This document shows positions 17,088 to 27,388 of a stretch of 64,000 nt of DNA, in pieces (the stretch's first letter is position 1; each line of letters starts with the position of its first letter). Source of the stretch: Streptomyces albicerus (GTDB taxonomy: Bacteria; Actinomycetota; Actinomycetes; Streptomycetales; Streptomycetaceae); the NCBI RefSeq assembly GCF_008905045.1, contig NZ_VWMY01000009.1, positions 55,063 through 119,062 of the forward strand, read 5' to 3'. The position numbers and the translations under genes are program-made. The notes beneath the pieces were generated by a model. That model had not been told where the DNA came from. It searched no databases and worked only from the letters and a program-made list of their open reading frames with translations.

Positions 17088-18248
17088 GTGACGTTCCCGG
17101 TAGTCGGCATGGTCGGCGGGGGGCAGCTCGCTCGTATGACACACGAGGCGGGCATCCCGCTCGGCATCAAGTTCAAGCTCCTCAGTGACACCCCCCAGGA
17201 TTCCGCGGCGCAGGTGGTCAGCGATGTCGTCATCGGCGACTACCGCGACCTCGACACGCTGCGTGCCTTCGCGCGGGGCTGCGACGTGATCACCTTCGAT
17301 CACGAACACGTACCCACCGAGCATCTGCGGGCACTGGAGGCGGACGGCATTCCCGTACGCCCCGGGTCCGACGCGCTCGTCCACGCCCAGGACAAGGGCG
17401 TGATGCGCGCGAAGCTCGACGAGATCGGCGTGCCGTGCCCGCGGCACCGGATCGTGAGCGATCCGAAGGACGTGGCCGCGTTCGCGGCGGAAGGGCTCCC
17501 TGAGGGAGCCGAGGGGGACGGCTTCCCGGTCGTCCTCAAGACCGTCCGCGGCGGCTACGACGGCAAGGGCGTGTGGGTCGTACGGTCCGTGGCGGACGCC
17601 GAGGACCCCTTCCGCGCCGGAGTCCCGGTCCTCGCCGAGGAGAAGGTCGACTTCGTACGGGAGCTGGCCGCCGACGTCGTACGGTCGCCGCACGGCCAGG
17701 CCGTCGCGTACCCCGTCGTCGAGTCCCAGCAGGTCGACGGCGTCTGCGACACGGTGATCGCGCCCGCGCCCGGTATCTCCGACGTGCTCGCGCTCCAGGC
17801 CGAGGAACTGGCCCTGCGCATCGCGAAGGAACTCGGCGTCGTCGGCCACCTCGCCGTCGAGCTCTTCGAGACCCGCGACGGCCGGATTCTGGTGAACGAG
17901 CTGGCGATGCGCCCGCACAATTCCGGCCACTGGACCCAGGACGGTGCGATCACCTCCCAGTTCGCCAACCACGTCCGCGCGGTCCTGGACCTGCCGCTGG
18001 GCGACCCGCGCCCGCGCGCGAAGTGGACGGTCATGGTGAACGTCCTGGGGGGCGACTACCCCGACATGTACTCCGCGTACCTGCACTGCATGGCCCGCGA
18101 CCCGCAGCTCAAGATCCACATGTATGGAAAGGACGTGAAGCCCGGCCGCAAGGTGGGCCACGTCAACACCTACGGCGACGACCTGGAAGACGTCCTTGAG
18201 CGTGCCCGTCACGCAGCCGGTTACCTGAGAGGCACGATCACCGAATGA
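17088..18248 (+). CDS. purK: N5-carboxyaminoimidazole ribonucleotide synthase
   Basis: A 386-residue ATP-grasp enzyme that carboxylates AIR to N5-CAIR with ATP and bicarbonate in purine synthesis. The start shows [15 protein letters not shown], the family's nucleotide-fold motif. The ATP-grasp part includes [16 protein letters not shown] and [19 protein letters not shown] 17088 is chosen because the protein then begins at the conserved domain. There is no good ribosome site, but GATACC lies about 10 bases upstream, consistent with a leaderless mRNA. Its stop overlaps the purE start (ATGA), so the two consecutive pathway steps are translationally coupled. Confidence 0.96.
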   Translation: MTFPVVGMVGGGQLARMTHEAGIPLGIKFKLLSDTPQDSAAQVVSDVVIGDYRDLDTLRAFARGCDVITFDHEHVPTEHLRALEADGIPVRPGSDALVHAQDKGVMRAKLDEIGVPCPRHRIVSDPKDVAAFAAEGLPEGAEGDGFPVVLKTVRGGYDGKGVWVVRSVADAEDPFRAGVPVLAEEKVDFVRELAADVVRSPHGQAVAYPVVESQQVDGVCDTVIAPAPGISDVLALQAEELALRIAKELGVVGHLAVELFETRDGRILVNELAMRPHNSGHWTQDGAITSQFANHVRAVLDLPLGDPRPRAKWTVMVNVLGGDYPDMYSAYLHCMARDPQLKIHMYGKDVKPGRKVGHVNTYGDDLEDVLERARHAAGYLRGTITE

Positions 18249-18784
18249 GCACGTCCGCAGAGCCGCCCGTCGTCGGCATCGTCATGGGCTCGGACTCCGA
18301 CTGGCCCGTCATGGAACTGGCGGCGCAGGCCCTCGATGAGTTCGAGATCGCGTACGAGGTCGATGTGGTCTCCGCGCACCGGATGCCGCGCGAGATGATC
18401 GCGTACGGCGAGGAGGCGGCCGAGCGCGGCCTCAAGGTGATCATCGCGGGCGCGGGCGGGGCGGCCCATCTGCCGGGCATGCTCGCCTCGGTCAGCCCGC
18501 TGCCCGTGATCGGAGTCCCGGTCCCGCTGAAGTACCTCGACGGCATGGACTCGCTGCTGTCGATCGTCCAGATGCCGGCGGGTGTCCCGGTCGCCACGGT
18601 CTCGGTCGGCGGCGCGCGCAACGCGGGCCTGCTGGCCGCCCGCATCCTCGCCACCCAGGACGAGGAACTCCTCGGCCGGATGCGCGAGTTCCAGCAGGAA
18701 CTCAACGACCAGGCCACCGAGAAGGGCAAGCGCCTGCGCACCAAGGTCGAGGGCGCGGGCAACGGCTTCGGCTTCGGGAAGTGA
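18245..18784 (+). CDS. purE: N5-carboxyaminoimidazole ribonucleotide mutase
   Basis: A 179-residue class I PurE, converting N5-CAIR made by PurK into CAIR. Signature segments are [14 protein letters not shown] at the N-terminus, SAHRMPREM (catalytic His) and [11 protein letters not shown]. The gene begins inside the purK stop (ATGA). The enzyme normally forms an octamer in the cytoplasm. The C-terminal 25 residues are charged and not conserved in the family. Confidence 0.97.
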   Translation: MSTSAEPPVVGIVMGSDSDWPVMELAAQALDEFEIAYEVDVVSAHRMPREMIAYGEEAAERGLKVIIAGAGGAAHLPGMLASVSPLPVIGVPVPLKYLDGMDSLLSIVQMPAGVPVATVSVGGARNAGLLAARILATQDEELLGRMREFQQELNDQATEKGKRLRTKVEGAGNGFGFGK

Positions 18785-18790
18785 CGCGTC

Positions 18791-19969
18791 ATGCCGTCTC
18801 TCGATGAGGCCCGTGCCCTTCTCGCCGAATTCCCGGTCGTCGACGGGCACAACGATCTCCCCTGGGCGCTGCGCGAGCAGGTCCGCTACGACTTCGACGC
18901 CCGCGACATCGCCACCGACCAGAGCGCCCACCTGCACACGGACCTGGCACGGCTGCGCGCGGGCGGCGTCGGCGCGCAGTTCTGGTCGGTGTACGTGCGC
19001 TCGGACCTGCCCGGCGCGGTGACGGCGACGCTCGAACAGATCGACTGCGTACGGCAGTTGATCGCGCGGTATCCGGCAGATCTGCGCGCCGCCCTGACGG
19101 CCGCCGACATGGAGACGGCGCGCGGCGAAGGCCGTGTCGCGTCGTTGATGGGTGCCGAGGGCGGCCACTCGATCGACAACTCCCTCGCCGCACTGCGGGG
19201 GTTGTACGGGCTCGGCGTCCGCTACATGACCCTCACCCACAACGACAACATCGCGTGGGCGGACTCGGCGACGGACGAGCCGGCCGTCGGCGGCCTGTCG
19301 CCCTTCGGCCACGAGGTCGTACGCGAGATGAACCGTCTGGGCATGCTGGTGGACCTCTCCCATGTGGCCGCCTCGACGATGCGGGACGCGCTGGACACGT
19401 CCGTCTCGCCGGTGATCTTCTCCCACTCCTCCTCGCGCGCGATCTGCGACCATCCGCGCAACATCCCGGACGACGTGCTGGAGCGTCTGCCGTCGAACGG
19501 CGGCGTGGCGATGGTGACCTTCGTCCCGAAGTTCGTCCTCCAGGCCGCCGTCGACTGGACGGCCGCCGCCGACGAGAACATGCGCGAGCACGGCTTCCAC
19601 CACCTCGACACGACCGCCGAGGCGATGAAGCTCCACCGCGTCTTCGAGGAGTCCAACCCCCGCCCTGTGGCGGTCGTTTCGACGGTCGCCGACCACCTCG
19701 ACCACATGCGCGAGGTGGCGGGCGTGGACCACATCGGCATCGGCGGCGACTACGACGGCACGGCGTTCACACCGGACGGCCTCAGCGACGTCTCCGGCTA
19801 CCCGAACCTGATCGCCGAGCTCCTGGACCGTGGTTGGTCGAGGGCGGACATCGCCAAGCTGACCTGGCAGAACGCGGTACGGGTGCTGGGCGCGGCAGAG
19901 GACGTGGCACGCGACGAGCAGTCCCGCAGAGGCCCGTCGAACGCGACGCTGGAGCAACTGGACGGCTAG
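18791..19969 (+). CDS. Renal-dipeptidase-type (M19) dipeptidase
   Basis: A 392-residue M19 peptidase. Zinc-binding features are [13 protein letters not shown] (HxD), GAEGGHSID (Glu), LVDLSHVA (His) and [10 protein letters not shown] (His), followed by [11 protein letters not shown] near the C-terminus. These enzymes hydrolyse a range of dipeptides, sometimes with D-amino acids. No signal peptide is present, so it is probably cytoplasmic. It lies 6 bp after purE and is likely cotranscribed with purK-purE. The functional link to purine synthesis is unclear. The downstream boundary is marked by repeat copy C. Confidence 0.93.
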   Translation: MPSLDEARALLAEFPVVDGHNDLPWALREQVRYDFDARDIATDQSAHLHTDLARLRAGGVGAQFWSVYVRSDLPGAVTATLEQIDCVRQLIARYPADLRAALTAADMETARGEGRVASLMGAEGGHSIDNSLAALRGLYGLGVRYMTLTHNDNIAWADSATDEPAVGGLSPFGHEVVREMNRLGMLVDLSHVAASTMRDALDTSVSPVIFSHSSSRAICDHPRNIPDDVLERLPSNGGVAMVTFVPKFVLQAAVDWTAAADENMREHGFHHLDTTAEAMKLHRVFEESNPRPVAVVSTVADHLDHMREVAGVDHIGIGGDYDGTAFTPDGLSDVSGYPNLIAELLDRGWSRADIAKLTWQNAVRVLGAAEDVARDEQSRRGPSNATLEQLDG

Positions 19970-20004
19970 TTTCCGTCCAGACTCTCCCGAGGGGTTCCGT
20001 ATCC

Positions 20005-20077
20005 AGGGGCGCGGGGAACTGCGCAGTCTTTTAGGGGCGCGGGGAACTGCGCGACCAGCCACGACGGGGCCCGCAGC
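20005..20077 (+). repeat. Dispersed intergenic repeat, copy C, partly duplicated
   Basis: The 20-mer AGGGGCGCGGGGAACTGCGC occurs twice in direct orientation (20005-20024 and 20033-20052). The second copy continues into GACCAGCCACGACGG-type sequence. It lies between two convergent genes, and possibly at a rearrangement junction (see findings). Confidence 0.85.
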
Positions 20078-20100
20078 CGACGGACAACCCGAGGCTGTCG

Positions 20101-21285
20101 TCAGGCCCGGCGCCCCACGAGCATCGTCGGGGCGCCCCGCACCCGCGTCAGGAACACGGTCGCGGAATTCGGCCCCTGCGGTTTGACCTTGCGCCGCAAC
20201 TCCTCCGGCTCGACGGCCGAGCCTCGCTTCTTGACAGTGAGGACGCCGACCTCGCGCTGCCGCAGCAGGGCCTTCAACTTCTTTACGTTGAAGGGAAGTT
20301 GGTCGGTGATCTCGTAAGCGGTGGCGTACGGAGTGGACTTGAGCGAATCCGCGGTGATGTAGGCGATCGTTTCGTCGATCAACCCTCCGCCGTCCATTTC
20401 CTCGGCGACCTCCGCGACGAGATGGGCGCGGATGACGGCCCCGTCGGGTTCGTACAAGTACCGTCCCAGCGGCCGGACTTGAGGGTCGGGCAACCCACGC
20501 CCGAGGAGGGCGCGCGGCCCGGGCAGCAGGGTCGCGCGGACGAGCCCCGGCGCTCGCGTGCCGAACCACAGCACGGCCTCCTTCACGTCCCCGGAGTCCG
20601 AGATCCACTCGGCCTCGGCCTCGGCGGGGACGGCCTCGTGCGGGATGCCGGGCGCGATCTTCAGCGCGGCGACGGGCGCTTTGAGCGCGGCTTGGACCGC
20701 CCACGACAGAGGCGGCGAGTACGCCTCGGGATCGAAGATCCTCCCCCGGCCGCCGCGTCGGCCCGGATCCACGAAGACGGCGTCGTACGCGGACGTGTCC
20801 ACCTCGGTGACATCCGTCTCGCGCACCTCGATCAAGTCGGCGAGCCCGAGCGCGTCGGCGTTGGCCCGGGCGACCGCGCAGGTCAGCGGGTCACGGTCGA
20901 CGGCGAGCACGCGGATCCCGGCGCGCGCGAGCGCGATCGCGTCACCTCCGATGCCGCAGCACAGGTCGGCGGCGGAACGCACGCCGAGCTCCTGGAATCG
21001 CCCGGCCCGGTACGCGGCGACGGTCGCCCGGGTCGCCTGCTCCACCCCGTTCGTCGTGAAGAACATCCGCTCCGCGTCGGCCGCACCGAACTTCACGACG
21101 GCCCGCTGCCGAAGCCGTGCCTGCGTGAGCGCCGCGGAGACTAGTTCAGCGGGGTGCTCACGCCGCAGCCGGGTCGCGACGGCCAGCTCCTGGGCTGGTT
21201 CGGTACCGCGCACCTCGTCGAGCAGGCCGCGGCCGCGGTCGGTGAGCAGGGCGGCGAAGGAGGCAAGCCGATCGAGGTCGTTCAC
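20101..21285 (-). CDS. Class I SAM-dependent methyltransferase with THUMP-like C-terminal domain
   Basis: A 394-residue protein. The central Rossmann methyltransferase fold shows AADLCCGIGGDAIALARAG (motif I) and AVFVDPGRRGGRGRIFD (motif IV region). The last 65 residues resemble a THUMP-like RNA-binding domain (FNVKKLKALLRQREVGVLTV). It is therefore probably an RNA methyltransferase, target unknown. GTG 21285 is favoured because the protein then starts at the conserved MDLDRLASFAALL-type N-terminus; the ribosome site is weak (GGGGCG). Upstream in-frame sequence overlaps the divergent promoter region. Confidence 0.85.
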   Translation of the reverse strand: MNDLDRLASFAALLTDRGRGLLDEVRGTEPAQELAVATRLRREHPAELVSAALTQARLRQRAVVKFGAADAERMFFTTNGVEQATRATVAAYRAGRFQELGVRSAADLCCGIGGDAIALARAGIRVLAVDRDPLTCAVARANADALGLADLIEVRETDVTEVDTSAYDAVFVDPGRRGGRGRIFDPEAYSPPLSWAVQAALKAPVAALKIAPGIPHEAVPAEAEAEWISDSGDVKEAVLWFGTRAPGLVRATLLPGPRALLGRGLPDPQVRPLGRYLYEPDGAVIRAHLVAEVAEEMDGGGLIDETIAYITADSLKSTPYATAYEITDQLPFNVKKLKALLRQREVGVLTVKKRGSAVEPEELRRKVKPQGPNSATVFLTRVRGAPTMLVGRRA

Positions 21286-21375
21286 CGCCCCATTGTGGGC
21301 CAGTCGGTGGACGGCATGCGCGGCACGGCGGTGTCGAGGGTGCGTAAGGGGTGTGACCTGTGAGGATCCGGTTCT

Positions 21376-22404
21376 ATGCGACTTGTGCGACAAAATGACA
21401 GTAATGATGTGACAAAGGGTGGCGGGAGCGCCCCGTCAGGGGCGCGGGGCGTGACATTGTGCGGCTCCGCCGCGTGGGCGCGCTCAGCCCCCATCGACCC
21501 GCAGGTCGCAAACCGGCCATTCCGCAGAGCGCAAAGCGCTCTCGCGCTACTGACCGTCACTGCACTAACCGTCGGCTGCGCAGGAGAATCCGACGACACC
21601 AACGTCAAGCCGGCCGCAGGCCAACAACTCCTCAAGGCCCCACCCGCCCAAGCCCTGGACGAATACGCCACCAAACTCCGCCAGAAGCACAGCGCACGCG
21701 TCACCGCGGTGAAGCGCTGGGGCCTGCCCGAGCTCCCGCTGTCCGCACCCCCGCCCCCCAAGAAGAAGCCACACATCAAGACCCGCAAAGGCTTCGAGGT
21801 GGACGACCACGAGGGTCTGCCGCCGGTCTTCACGACCATCCCCACCAAGGACAAGGTCGTCTTCCTCACCATCGACGACGGCGCCGAGAAGGACCCGGCG
21901 TTCCTGCGGATGATGAGCGAGTTGAAGATCCCGTACACCGCCTTCCTCAGCGACTACCTGGTCAAGAAGGACTACGGCTACTTCAAGAAGATGCAGGACA
22001 GAGGCGTCGTCCTGAACAACCACACCCTCCACCACCGCTACATGCCCCGCCTCTCGTACGCCGCGCAGAAGCGCGAGATCTGCGGCATGCAGCACGTGAT
22101 CGAGAAGAGGTACGGCAAACGCCCGACCCTCTTCCGCCCGCCCTTCGGCAACTACAACGAGGACACCCTGCGCGCCGCCAAGGCCTGCGGCATCAAGGCG
22201 GTCCCGCTGTGGAACGAGGAGGTGTTCGCCGACCGCTGGGACTACCGGGAGTGGGACCGCGACCTGCACCCCGGTGACATCGTTCTCAGCCACTTCCGAG
22301 GCAAGGAGCACTGGAAGGGCACGATGCCCGACATGGTCCGCCGCTTCATGAAGCTGGTCACGGACAGGGGGTACGCGGTGGCGCGTCTCGAGGACTACCT
22401 GTGA
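21376..22404 (+). CDS. Polysaccharide deacetylase family lipoprotein (first of two)
   Basis: A CE4-type deacetylase of 342 residues from ATG 21376, which has GAGGA 9 bases upstream. The catalytic domain shows VVFLTIDDGAEKDPAF (Asp pair), NNHTLHHRYMP (metal His pair) and TLFRPPFGNYNEDTLR. A lipobox (LTVGC) has its Cys at residue 68, far too late for a normal signal peptide. The extra N-terminus is encoded by repeat copy D. In-frame GTG 21451 is an alternative start that still leaves a 43-residue leader. Substrate probably peptidoglycan or another surface polymer (inference). Overlaps its paralogue downstream by four bases. Confidence 0.85.
   Translation: MRLVRQNDSNDVTKGGGSAPSGARGVTLCGSAAWARSAPIDPQVANRPFRRAQSALALLTVTALTVGCAGESDDTNVKPAAGQQLLKAPPAQALDEYATKLRQKHSARVTAVKRWGLPELPLSAPPPPKKKPHIKTRKGFEVDDHEGLPPVFTTIPTKDKVVFLTIDDGAEKDPAFLRMMSELKIPYTAFLSDYLVKKDYGYFKKMQDRGVVLNNHTLHHRYMPRLSYAAQKREICGMQHVIEKRYGKRPTLFRPPFGNYNEDTLRAAKACGIKAVPLWNEEVFADRWDYREWDRDLHPGDIVLSHFRGKEHWKGTMPDMVRRFMKLVTDRGYAVARLEDYL
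21426..21451 (+). repeat. Dispersed repeat hairpin, copy D, inside coding sequence
   Basis: A GCGCCCC-GTCA-GGGGCGC hairpin followed by GGGGC, identical to the hairpin of copy E at 58443. It lies within the 5' end of the first deacetylase gene and encodes Gly/Ser/Ala-rich residues ahead of the signal peptide. Confidence 0.7.
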
Positions 22405-23180
22405 GGAAGTGGGGGGTCGCCACGCTGCTCACAGGGTTCCTCGCCGGGGCGGTCGGCCTCACCGGCTGTGCCCAGTCCGTCGACCCCATCGAACGGCTCG
22501 GCAACAAGGGGGCGCAGAAGGTACGCCCGCACGGTCCCACCATGGACACGTACCGCCGCTGGGGCCTGACCGCCCCGCTCGCCCCGGCTCCGAGCCGACC
22601 CGCCCGGCGGCCCGCCGTACGCGACGCGGGCCCGGGCCTGCCGCCCGTCGTGGACCGTGTCCGGACCCGCGACAAGGTGGTCTTCCTGACCTTCGACGAC
22701 GGCGCTGAGAAGGACCCGCGGTTCGTCGACATGGTCCGTGAACTGCGGCTGCCGGTCAGCATGTTCCTCACGGACAGTGTCGTCGGACCGGGGTACGCCC
22801 ACTTCGGGCGGCTGCGCGCGGTCGGCGCGAGCGTGCAGAACCACACGCTCGACCACCCGTACCTGCCGGGCCTCCCGTACGCGGGCCAGCGCGCCGAGAT
22901 CTGCGGCCAGCAGGAGAAACTCAGGCAGCGCTTCGGCATCCGCCCCCGCCTCTTCCGCCCGCCCTACGGCGACTACAACACCGACACCCTGCGGGCGGCC
23001 GCCGACTGCGGGATCGCCGCGATCGTCCTGTGGCGCGACCAGGACCGCCTCCGTCCGGGCGACATCCTCCACTTCCCCGAGGGCGAGGACGGCACCACCC
23101 TCACGGAGGCGACGACCAGAGTCCTGAACCGCATCCAGAGACAGGGCTTCACGGTGGCGCGCCTGGAGGACTACCTGTAG
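22401..23180 (+). CDS. Polysaccharide deacetylase family lipoprotein (second of two)
   Basis: A 259-residue protein with a normal lipoprotein signal (RKWGVATLL...GLTGC, Cys about residue 23) and a CE4 domain. Motifs are VVFLTFDDGAEKDPRF, QNHTLDHPYLP and RLFRPPYGDYNTDTLR. It is a tandem paralogue of the preceding gene: both share a WGL...LPPV linker and a final VARLEDYL. The GTG start lies in the stop of the preceding gene (GTGA), implying coupled translation. The lipid anchor should place it outside the membrane, acting on cell-wall or capsule sugar N-acetyl groups. Confidence 0.88.
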   Translation: MRKWGVATLLTGFLAGAVGLTGCAQSVDPIERLGNKGAQKVRPHGPTMDTYRRWGLTAPLAPAPSRPARRPAVRDAGPGLPPVVDRVRTRDKVVFLTFDDGAEKDPRFVDMVRELRLPVSMFLTDSVVGPGYAHFGRLRAVGASVQNHTLDHPYLPGLPYAGQRAEICGQQEKLRQRFGIRPRLFRPPYGDYNTDTLRAAADCGIAAIVLWRDQDRLRPGDILHFPEGEDGTTLTEATTRVLNRIQRQGFTVARLEDYL

Positions 23181-23203
23181 CCAAGCAGCCCGTCCGGGGG
23201 CAC

Positions 23204-23223
23204 CTCCCAGCGGTAGCTGGGGG
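23204..23223. repeat. Short hairpin repeat of a second dispersed family
   Basis: CTCCCAGC-GGTA-GCTGGGGG lies just after the deacetylase genes. From memory this GCACCTCCCAGCGGTAGCTG-type motif is common between Streptomyces genes. It may terminate the deacetylase mRNA. Confidence 0.55.
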
Positions 23224-23332
23224 AGTTCGAGGACGAGGCCCTCAGGCCGACTAGCGGGGGTCTGGGGGCGGCGGCCGCCAGGGACGACACCCCGATTCCG
23301 GCCGCCGGATTTCCCCCGCCCGCCGGAGGCAA

Positions 23333-23359
23333 TTGGCACTCCGCTTGACCGAGTGCTAA
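23333..23359 (+). promoter_or_regulatory. CIRCE operator 1 (HrcA site)
   Basis: TTGGCACTC-N9-GAGTGCTAA differs at one position from the consensus TTAGCACTC-N9-GAGTGCTAA. It overlaps the -35 box of the groES promoter, so HrcA binding would block initiation until heat stress. Confidence 0.95.
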
Positions 23360-23374
23360 TCACGGTCATAGTCT
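23345..23374 (+). promoter_or_regulatory. groES-groEL1 promoter
   Basis: TTGACC (23345-23350) and TAGTCT (23369-23374) separated by 18 bases fit a vegetative HrdB-type promoter. The -35 box lies in CIRCE 1, and the expected start lies at the edge of CIRCE 2. Confidence 0.75.
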
Positions 23375-23379
23375 CGGCT

Positions 23380-23406
23380 CTGGCACTCACCACAGGAGAG
23401 TGCCAA
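23380..23406 (+). promoter_or_regulatory. CIRCE operator 2 (HrcA site)
   Basis: CTGGCACTC-N9-GAGTGCCAA, a near-perfect inverted repeat just downstream of the promoter. Two CIRCE copies on a groES operon are known from other Streptomyces. Confidence 0.9.
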
Positions 23407-23505
23407 CTACGCGACGGGCAGGTCCGGCACCCGCGACGACGGATCCACCTGGTCGCCACCTCAGACAGTTAACCCCGTGAGATCTCCGAAGGGGGAGGTC
23501 GGATC

Positions 23506-23814
23506 GTGACGACCACCAGCTCCAAGGTTGCCATCAAGCCGCTCGAGGACCGCATTGTGGTCCAGCCGCTGGATGCCGAGCAGACCACGGCCTCTGGCCT
23601 GGTCATCCCGGACACCGCGAAGGAGAAGCCCCAGGAGGGCGTCGTCCTTGCCGTGGGCCCGGGTCGGTTCGAGAACGGCGAGCGCCTGCCGCTCGACGTG
23701 AAGACCGGCGACATCGTGCTGTACAGCAAGTACGGCGGCACCGAGGTGAAGTACAACGGCGAGGAGTACCTCGTCCTCTCGGCTCGCGACGTACTCGCGA
23801 TCATCGAGAAGTAA
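23506..23814 (+). CDS. groES: Co-chaperonin GroES
   Basis: A 102-residue GroES, the heptameric lid of the chaperonin. The sequence has the mobile-loop region [19 protein letters not shown] and the roof/base segments [24 protein letters not shown] and [11 protein letters not shown] 23506 follows GGGGAGG. The leader carries two CIRCE elements, so heat-shock control by HrcA is expected. It is followed after 156 bp by groEL on the same strand. Confidence 0.98.
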   Translation: MTTTSSKVAIKPLEDRIVVQPLDAEQTTASGLVIPDTAKEKPQEGVVLAVGPGRFENGERLPLDVKTGDIVLYSKYGGTEVKYNGEEYLVLSARDVLAIIEK

Positions 23815-23946
23815 TTCACCTCAGCATTACTGCTTTCAGAGCTGCGCCCCTGGCCCCCGCGACCAATAAGAAGCCGGGCGTCGGGGGCGTAGTTCGTTCA
23901 CTCCGGGTCTGGATCCATCTGGACCCATTTCCAGACCCACCTCTAG

Positions 23947-25599
<1,653 letters not shown>

Positions 25600-25652
25600 G
25601 CGTCAGCCACTTCGGGCAGCGACTTGGGGCGTACGTCCCTGTAGGCGCCCGA

Positions 25653-25692
25653 CGAAGGCCCGGTCCCCCACGCTTCGGGGGACCGGGCCTTC
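25653..25692 (+). terminator. groEL1 terminator
   Basis: A perfect 16-bp stem (25653-25668 with 25677-25692) and 8-base loop, 54 bp after the groEL stop. It may serve both strands because the next gene is convergent. Confidence 0.85.
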
Positions 25693-25713
25693 GCGTTGGG
25701 CAGCCAGAGCTCG

Positions 25714-25765
25714 GTCCGAGTTCGATCAGAGTCCGAGTTCGATCAGAGTCCGAGGGGCGGTCAGA
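25714..25765. repeat. Short tandem repeat, 17-base unit
   Basis: GTCCGAGTTCGATCAGA occurs twice exactly (25714-25730, 25731-25747) and once in altered form (25748-25765). The last copy overlaps the 3' end of the minus-strand gene that follows. Confidence 0.8.
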
Positions 25766-26468
25766 GTTCGAGCTGGTCCAGAACCCCGAGCTGGGTCATC
25801 AGCCCCAGCCGGTCGTACTGCCACCAGCCCTCGGCGATCTTGCCGTCCTCACGGCACCGGTGGATGGTCGTGCCGGTCATGGTGACCTGCTTGCCGCTGG
25901 CCGGTATCCCCAGGAAGTCGCCGTGGTGGGTGCCGTTCCAGGTCCAGCGCGTGCAGACCCGGTCGCCGTCGGCGACCTGGTCCTCGATGGTGAACGTGAA
26001 GTCGAACCCGGTCCGCCACATCTCCGCCTCCCGGCGAAGGGCGTCCATCCCGATCACGTCCTGCTCATTGGACGGGTCGTGGTCGTGGTAGTTCTCCGCG
26101 ACGGTCTCGTCCCACGACGGCAGCGCGCCCTTGGCGGCGAGCAGCCCGTAGAAATTGCGGACGCTGGCCTTGTAGAGCCGCTCGTCACGGACCACTTCCA
26201 GATCGGTGAACGTCGGTATCTCGTCGCAGAGCGCGACCATCTCCCGGAAGATCCTGTCGGTCTCCGGAAGGTTCGAGTTCCGCATCGCCTCCTCGTACGA
26301 CGGAAACTCCACGATCTCGATGAAGTGCGAGGCGTCGGACCGGTCCTTCCCGATCACACTGTGCGTCGCGGTCCGCTTGCCCTTGGTCTGCTCGACCCAT
26401 GTGTCCATGAGCCGATTCATCTCGTCGAACCGACTGGTCTTGCAGTCGATCAGCTGTACGAATGTCAT
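25761..26468 (-). CDS. SnoaL-like ester-cyclase fused to an N-terminal ferredoxin-fold domain
   Basis: A 235-residue protein. Residues about 1-100 (TFVQLIDCKTSRFDEMNRLM, then HFIEIVEFPSYEEAM) resemble a dimeric alpha/beta-barrel domain of the antibiotic-monooxygenase superfamily. Residues about 105-235 resemble the SnoaL-like polyketide-cyclase/ester-cyclase fold (FYGLLAAKGALPSWDETVAENYHDHDP, RWTWNGTHHGDFLGIPASGK, GKIAEGWWQYDRLGLMTQLG). Many such proteins are of unknown function. No polyketide genes are nearby. The ATG has no strong ribosome site but an AT-rich region lies upstream. Both domains are small oligomeric folds, so the fusion may be catalytic; substrate unknown. Confidence 0.75.
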   Translation of the reverse strand: MTFVQLIDCKTSRFDEMNRLMDTWVEQTKGKRTATHSVIGKDRSDASHFIEIVEFPSYEEAMRNSNLPETDRIFREMVALCDEIPTFTDLEVVRDERLYKASVRNFYGLLAAKGALPSWDETVAENYHDHDPSNEQDVIGMDALRREAEMWRTGFDFTFTIEDQVADGDRVCTRWTWNGTHHGDFLGIPASGKQVTMTGTTIHRCREDGKIAEGWWQYDRLGLMTQLGVLDQLEL

Positions 26469-26521
26469 GGCGCCGCCTTCCGGCCCCCCTGGTCCGGTGG
26501 AATACGCCCATTTTAGTGAAA

Positions 26522-26552
26522 ATCCCCTTCAGCTGTTTTAGTTGAAGGGGAT
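26522..26552 (-). terminator. Rho-independent-type terminator of the SDR gene
   Basis: A 13-bp stem (26522-26534 with 26540-26552, one G-U) with a five-base loop. On the minus strand it is followed by TTTTCAC. It lies 54 bp beyond the SDR stop and is unusually AT-rich for this genome. Confidence 0.8.
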
Positions 26553-26605
26553 CCCATGTGCGCCGGCGCCTATCGGCACGCCGCCGCTTAACGGCAGCAC
26601 CGCAG

Positions 26606-27379
26606 TCACTGCGGCCCGTACTTCCGCCCGGTCTTCGAACTGACCCCGCCGAGCAGCCGTCGAGGCGTCACCTTCACCACACCCATCAGGGCCTTGTAGC
26701 GCGGGTCCGGAATGGACAACGACTTGCCCCGCGCCAGGTCGGCGAGCGCGGACGTGACCAGTTTGTCCGCGTCGAGCCACATCCAGTTCGGGATGTTGTC
26801 GGTGCCCATCCCGGCCCGTTCGTGAAACTCGGTCCGCACGAACCCGGGGCACAACGCCATCAGCCGTACGCCACTGCCGGCCAGGTCCTTCGCCGCACCC
26901 TGCGTGAACTGCACGACCCACGCCTTCGACGCCCCGTACGTACCGCGCGGCACGAAGGCCGCCACCGACGCCACGTTGACGACACCCCCGCGGCCGCGCG
27001 CCCGCATGGACTCGACCGCCGCCGAGGTCAGCCGGAGCACCGCCTCGCAGTGCACCTTGAGCATCTTCAGCTCGTCCGCCATCGGCACCTCCAGATAGAG
27101 GCCCTTGTTGGCGAAGCCCGCGTTGTTGATCAGCAGGTCGACCGCATTCTTGCGGTCCGAGAGGCGGGCGGCCACCGCCTCGATGCCGTCGTCCGTCGCC
27201 AGATCCGCCGTCAGCACCTCCGCCTCGATGCCGTGCCGGTCGTGCAGTTCCGTCGCCTGCTCGCCGAGCCGCTTGGTGTCACGCGCCACCAGCACGAGGT
27301 TGTGCCCGTCGGAGGCCAGCCGCCGCGCGAAGGCGGCACCGATGCCCGCGGTCGATCCCGTAATCAGAGCCGTTGTCAT
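26606..27379 (-). CDS. Short-chain dehydrogenase/reductase
   Basis: A 257-residue classical SDR. The Rossmann start TALITGSTAGIGAAFARRLA binds NAD(P). LINNAGFANKG gives the NNAG motif, and ASVAAFVPRGTYGASKAW provides the catalytic Ser, Tyr and Lys. The C-terminal YKALMGVVKVTPRRLL segment resembles the SDRs related to 3-ketoacyl reductases. The reaction is oxidation or reduction of an unknown hydroxyl or ketone substrate. It lies 9 bp after the multicopper oxidase gene on the same strand and ends in a terminator, so the two may be cotranscribed. Confidence 0.9.
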   Translation of the reverse strand: MTTALITGSTAGIGAAFARRLASDGHNLVLVARDTKRLGEQATELHDRHGIEAEVLTADLATDDGIEAVAARLSDRKNAVDLLINNAGFANKGLYLEVPMADELKMLKVHCEAVLRLTSAAVESMRARGRGGVVNVASVAAFVPRGTYGASKAWVVQFTQGAAKDLAGSGVRLMALCPGFVRTEFHERAGMGTDNIPNWMWLDADKLVTSALADLARGKSLSIPDPRYKALMGVVKVTPRRLLGGVSSKTGRKYGPQ

Positions 27380-27388
27380 GGCCCAAGA

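Larger units (their letters stand above)
23181..23505 (+). other. groES upstream region
   Basis: 325 bp without a gene. It contains a hairpin repeat (23204-23223), two CIRCE operators (23333-23359, 23380-23406), a promoter between and within them, and about 100 bases of untranslated leader ending in a strong GGGGAGG ribosome site. Confidence 0.85.
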
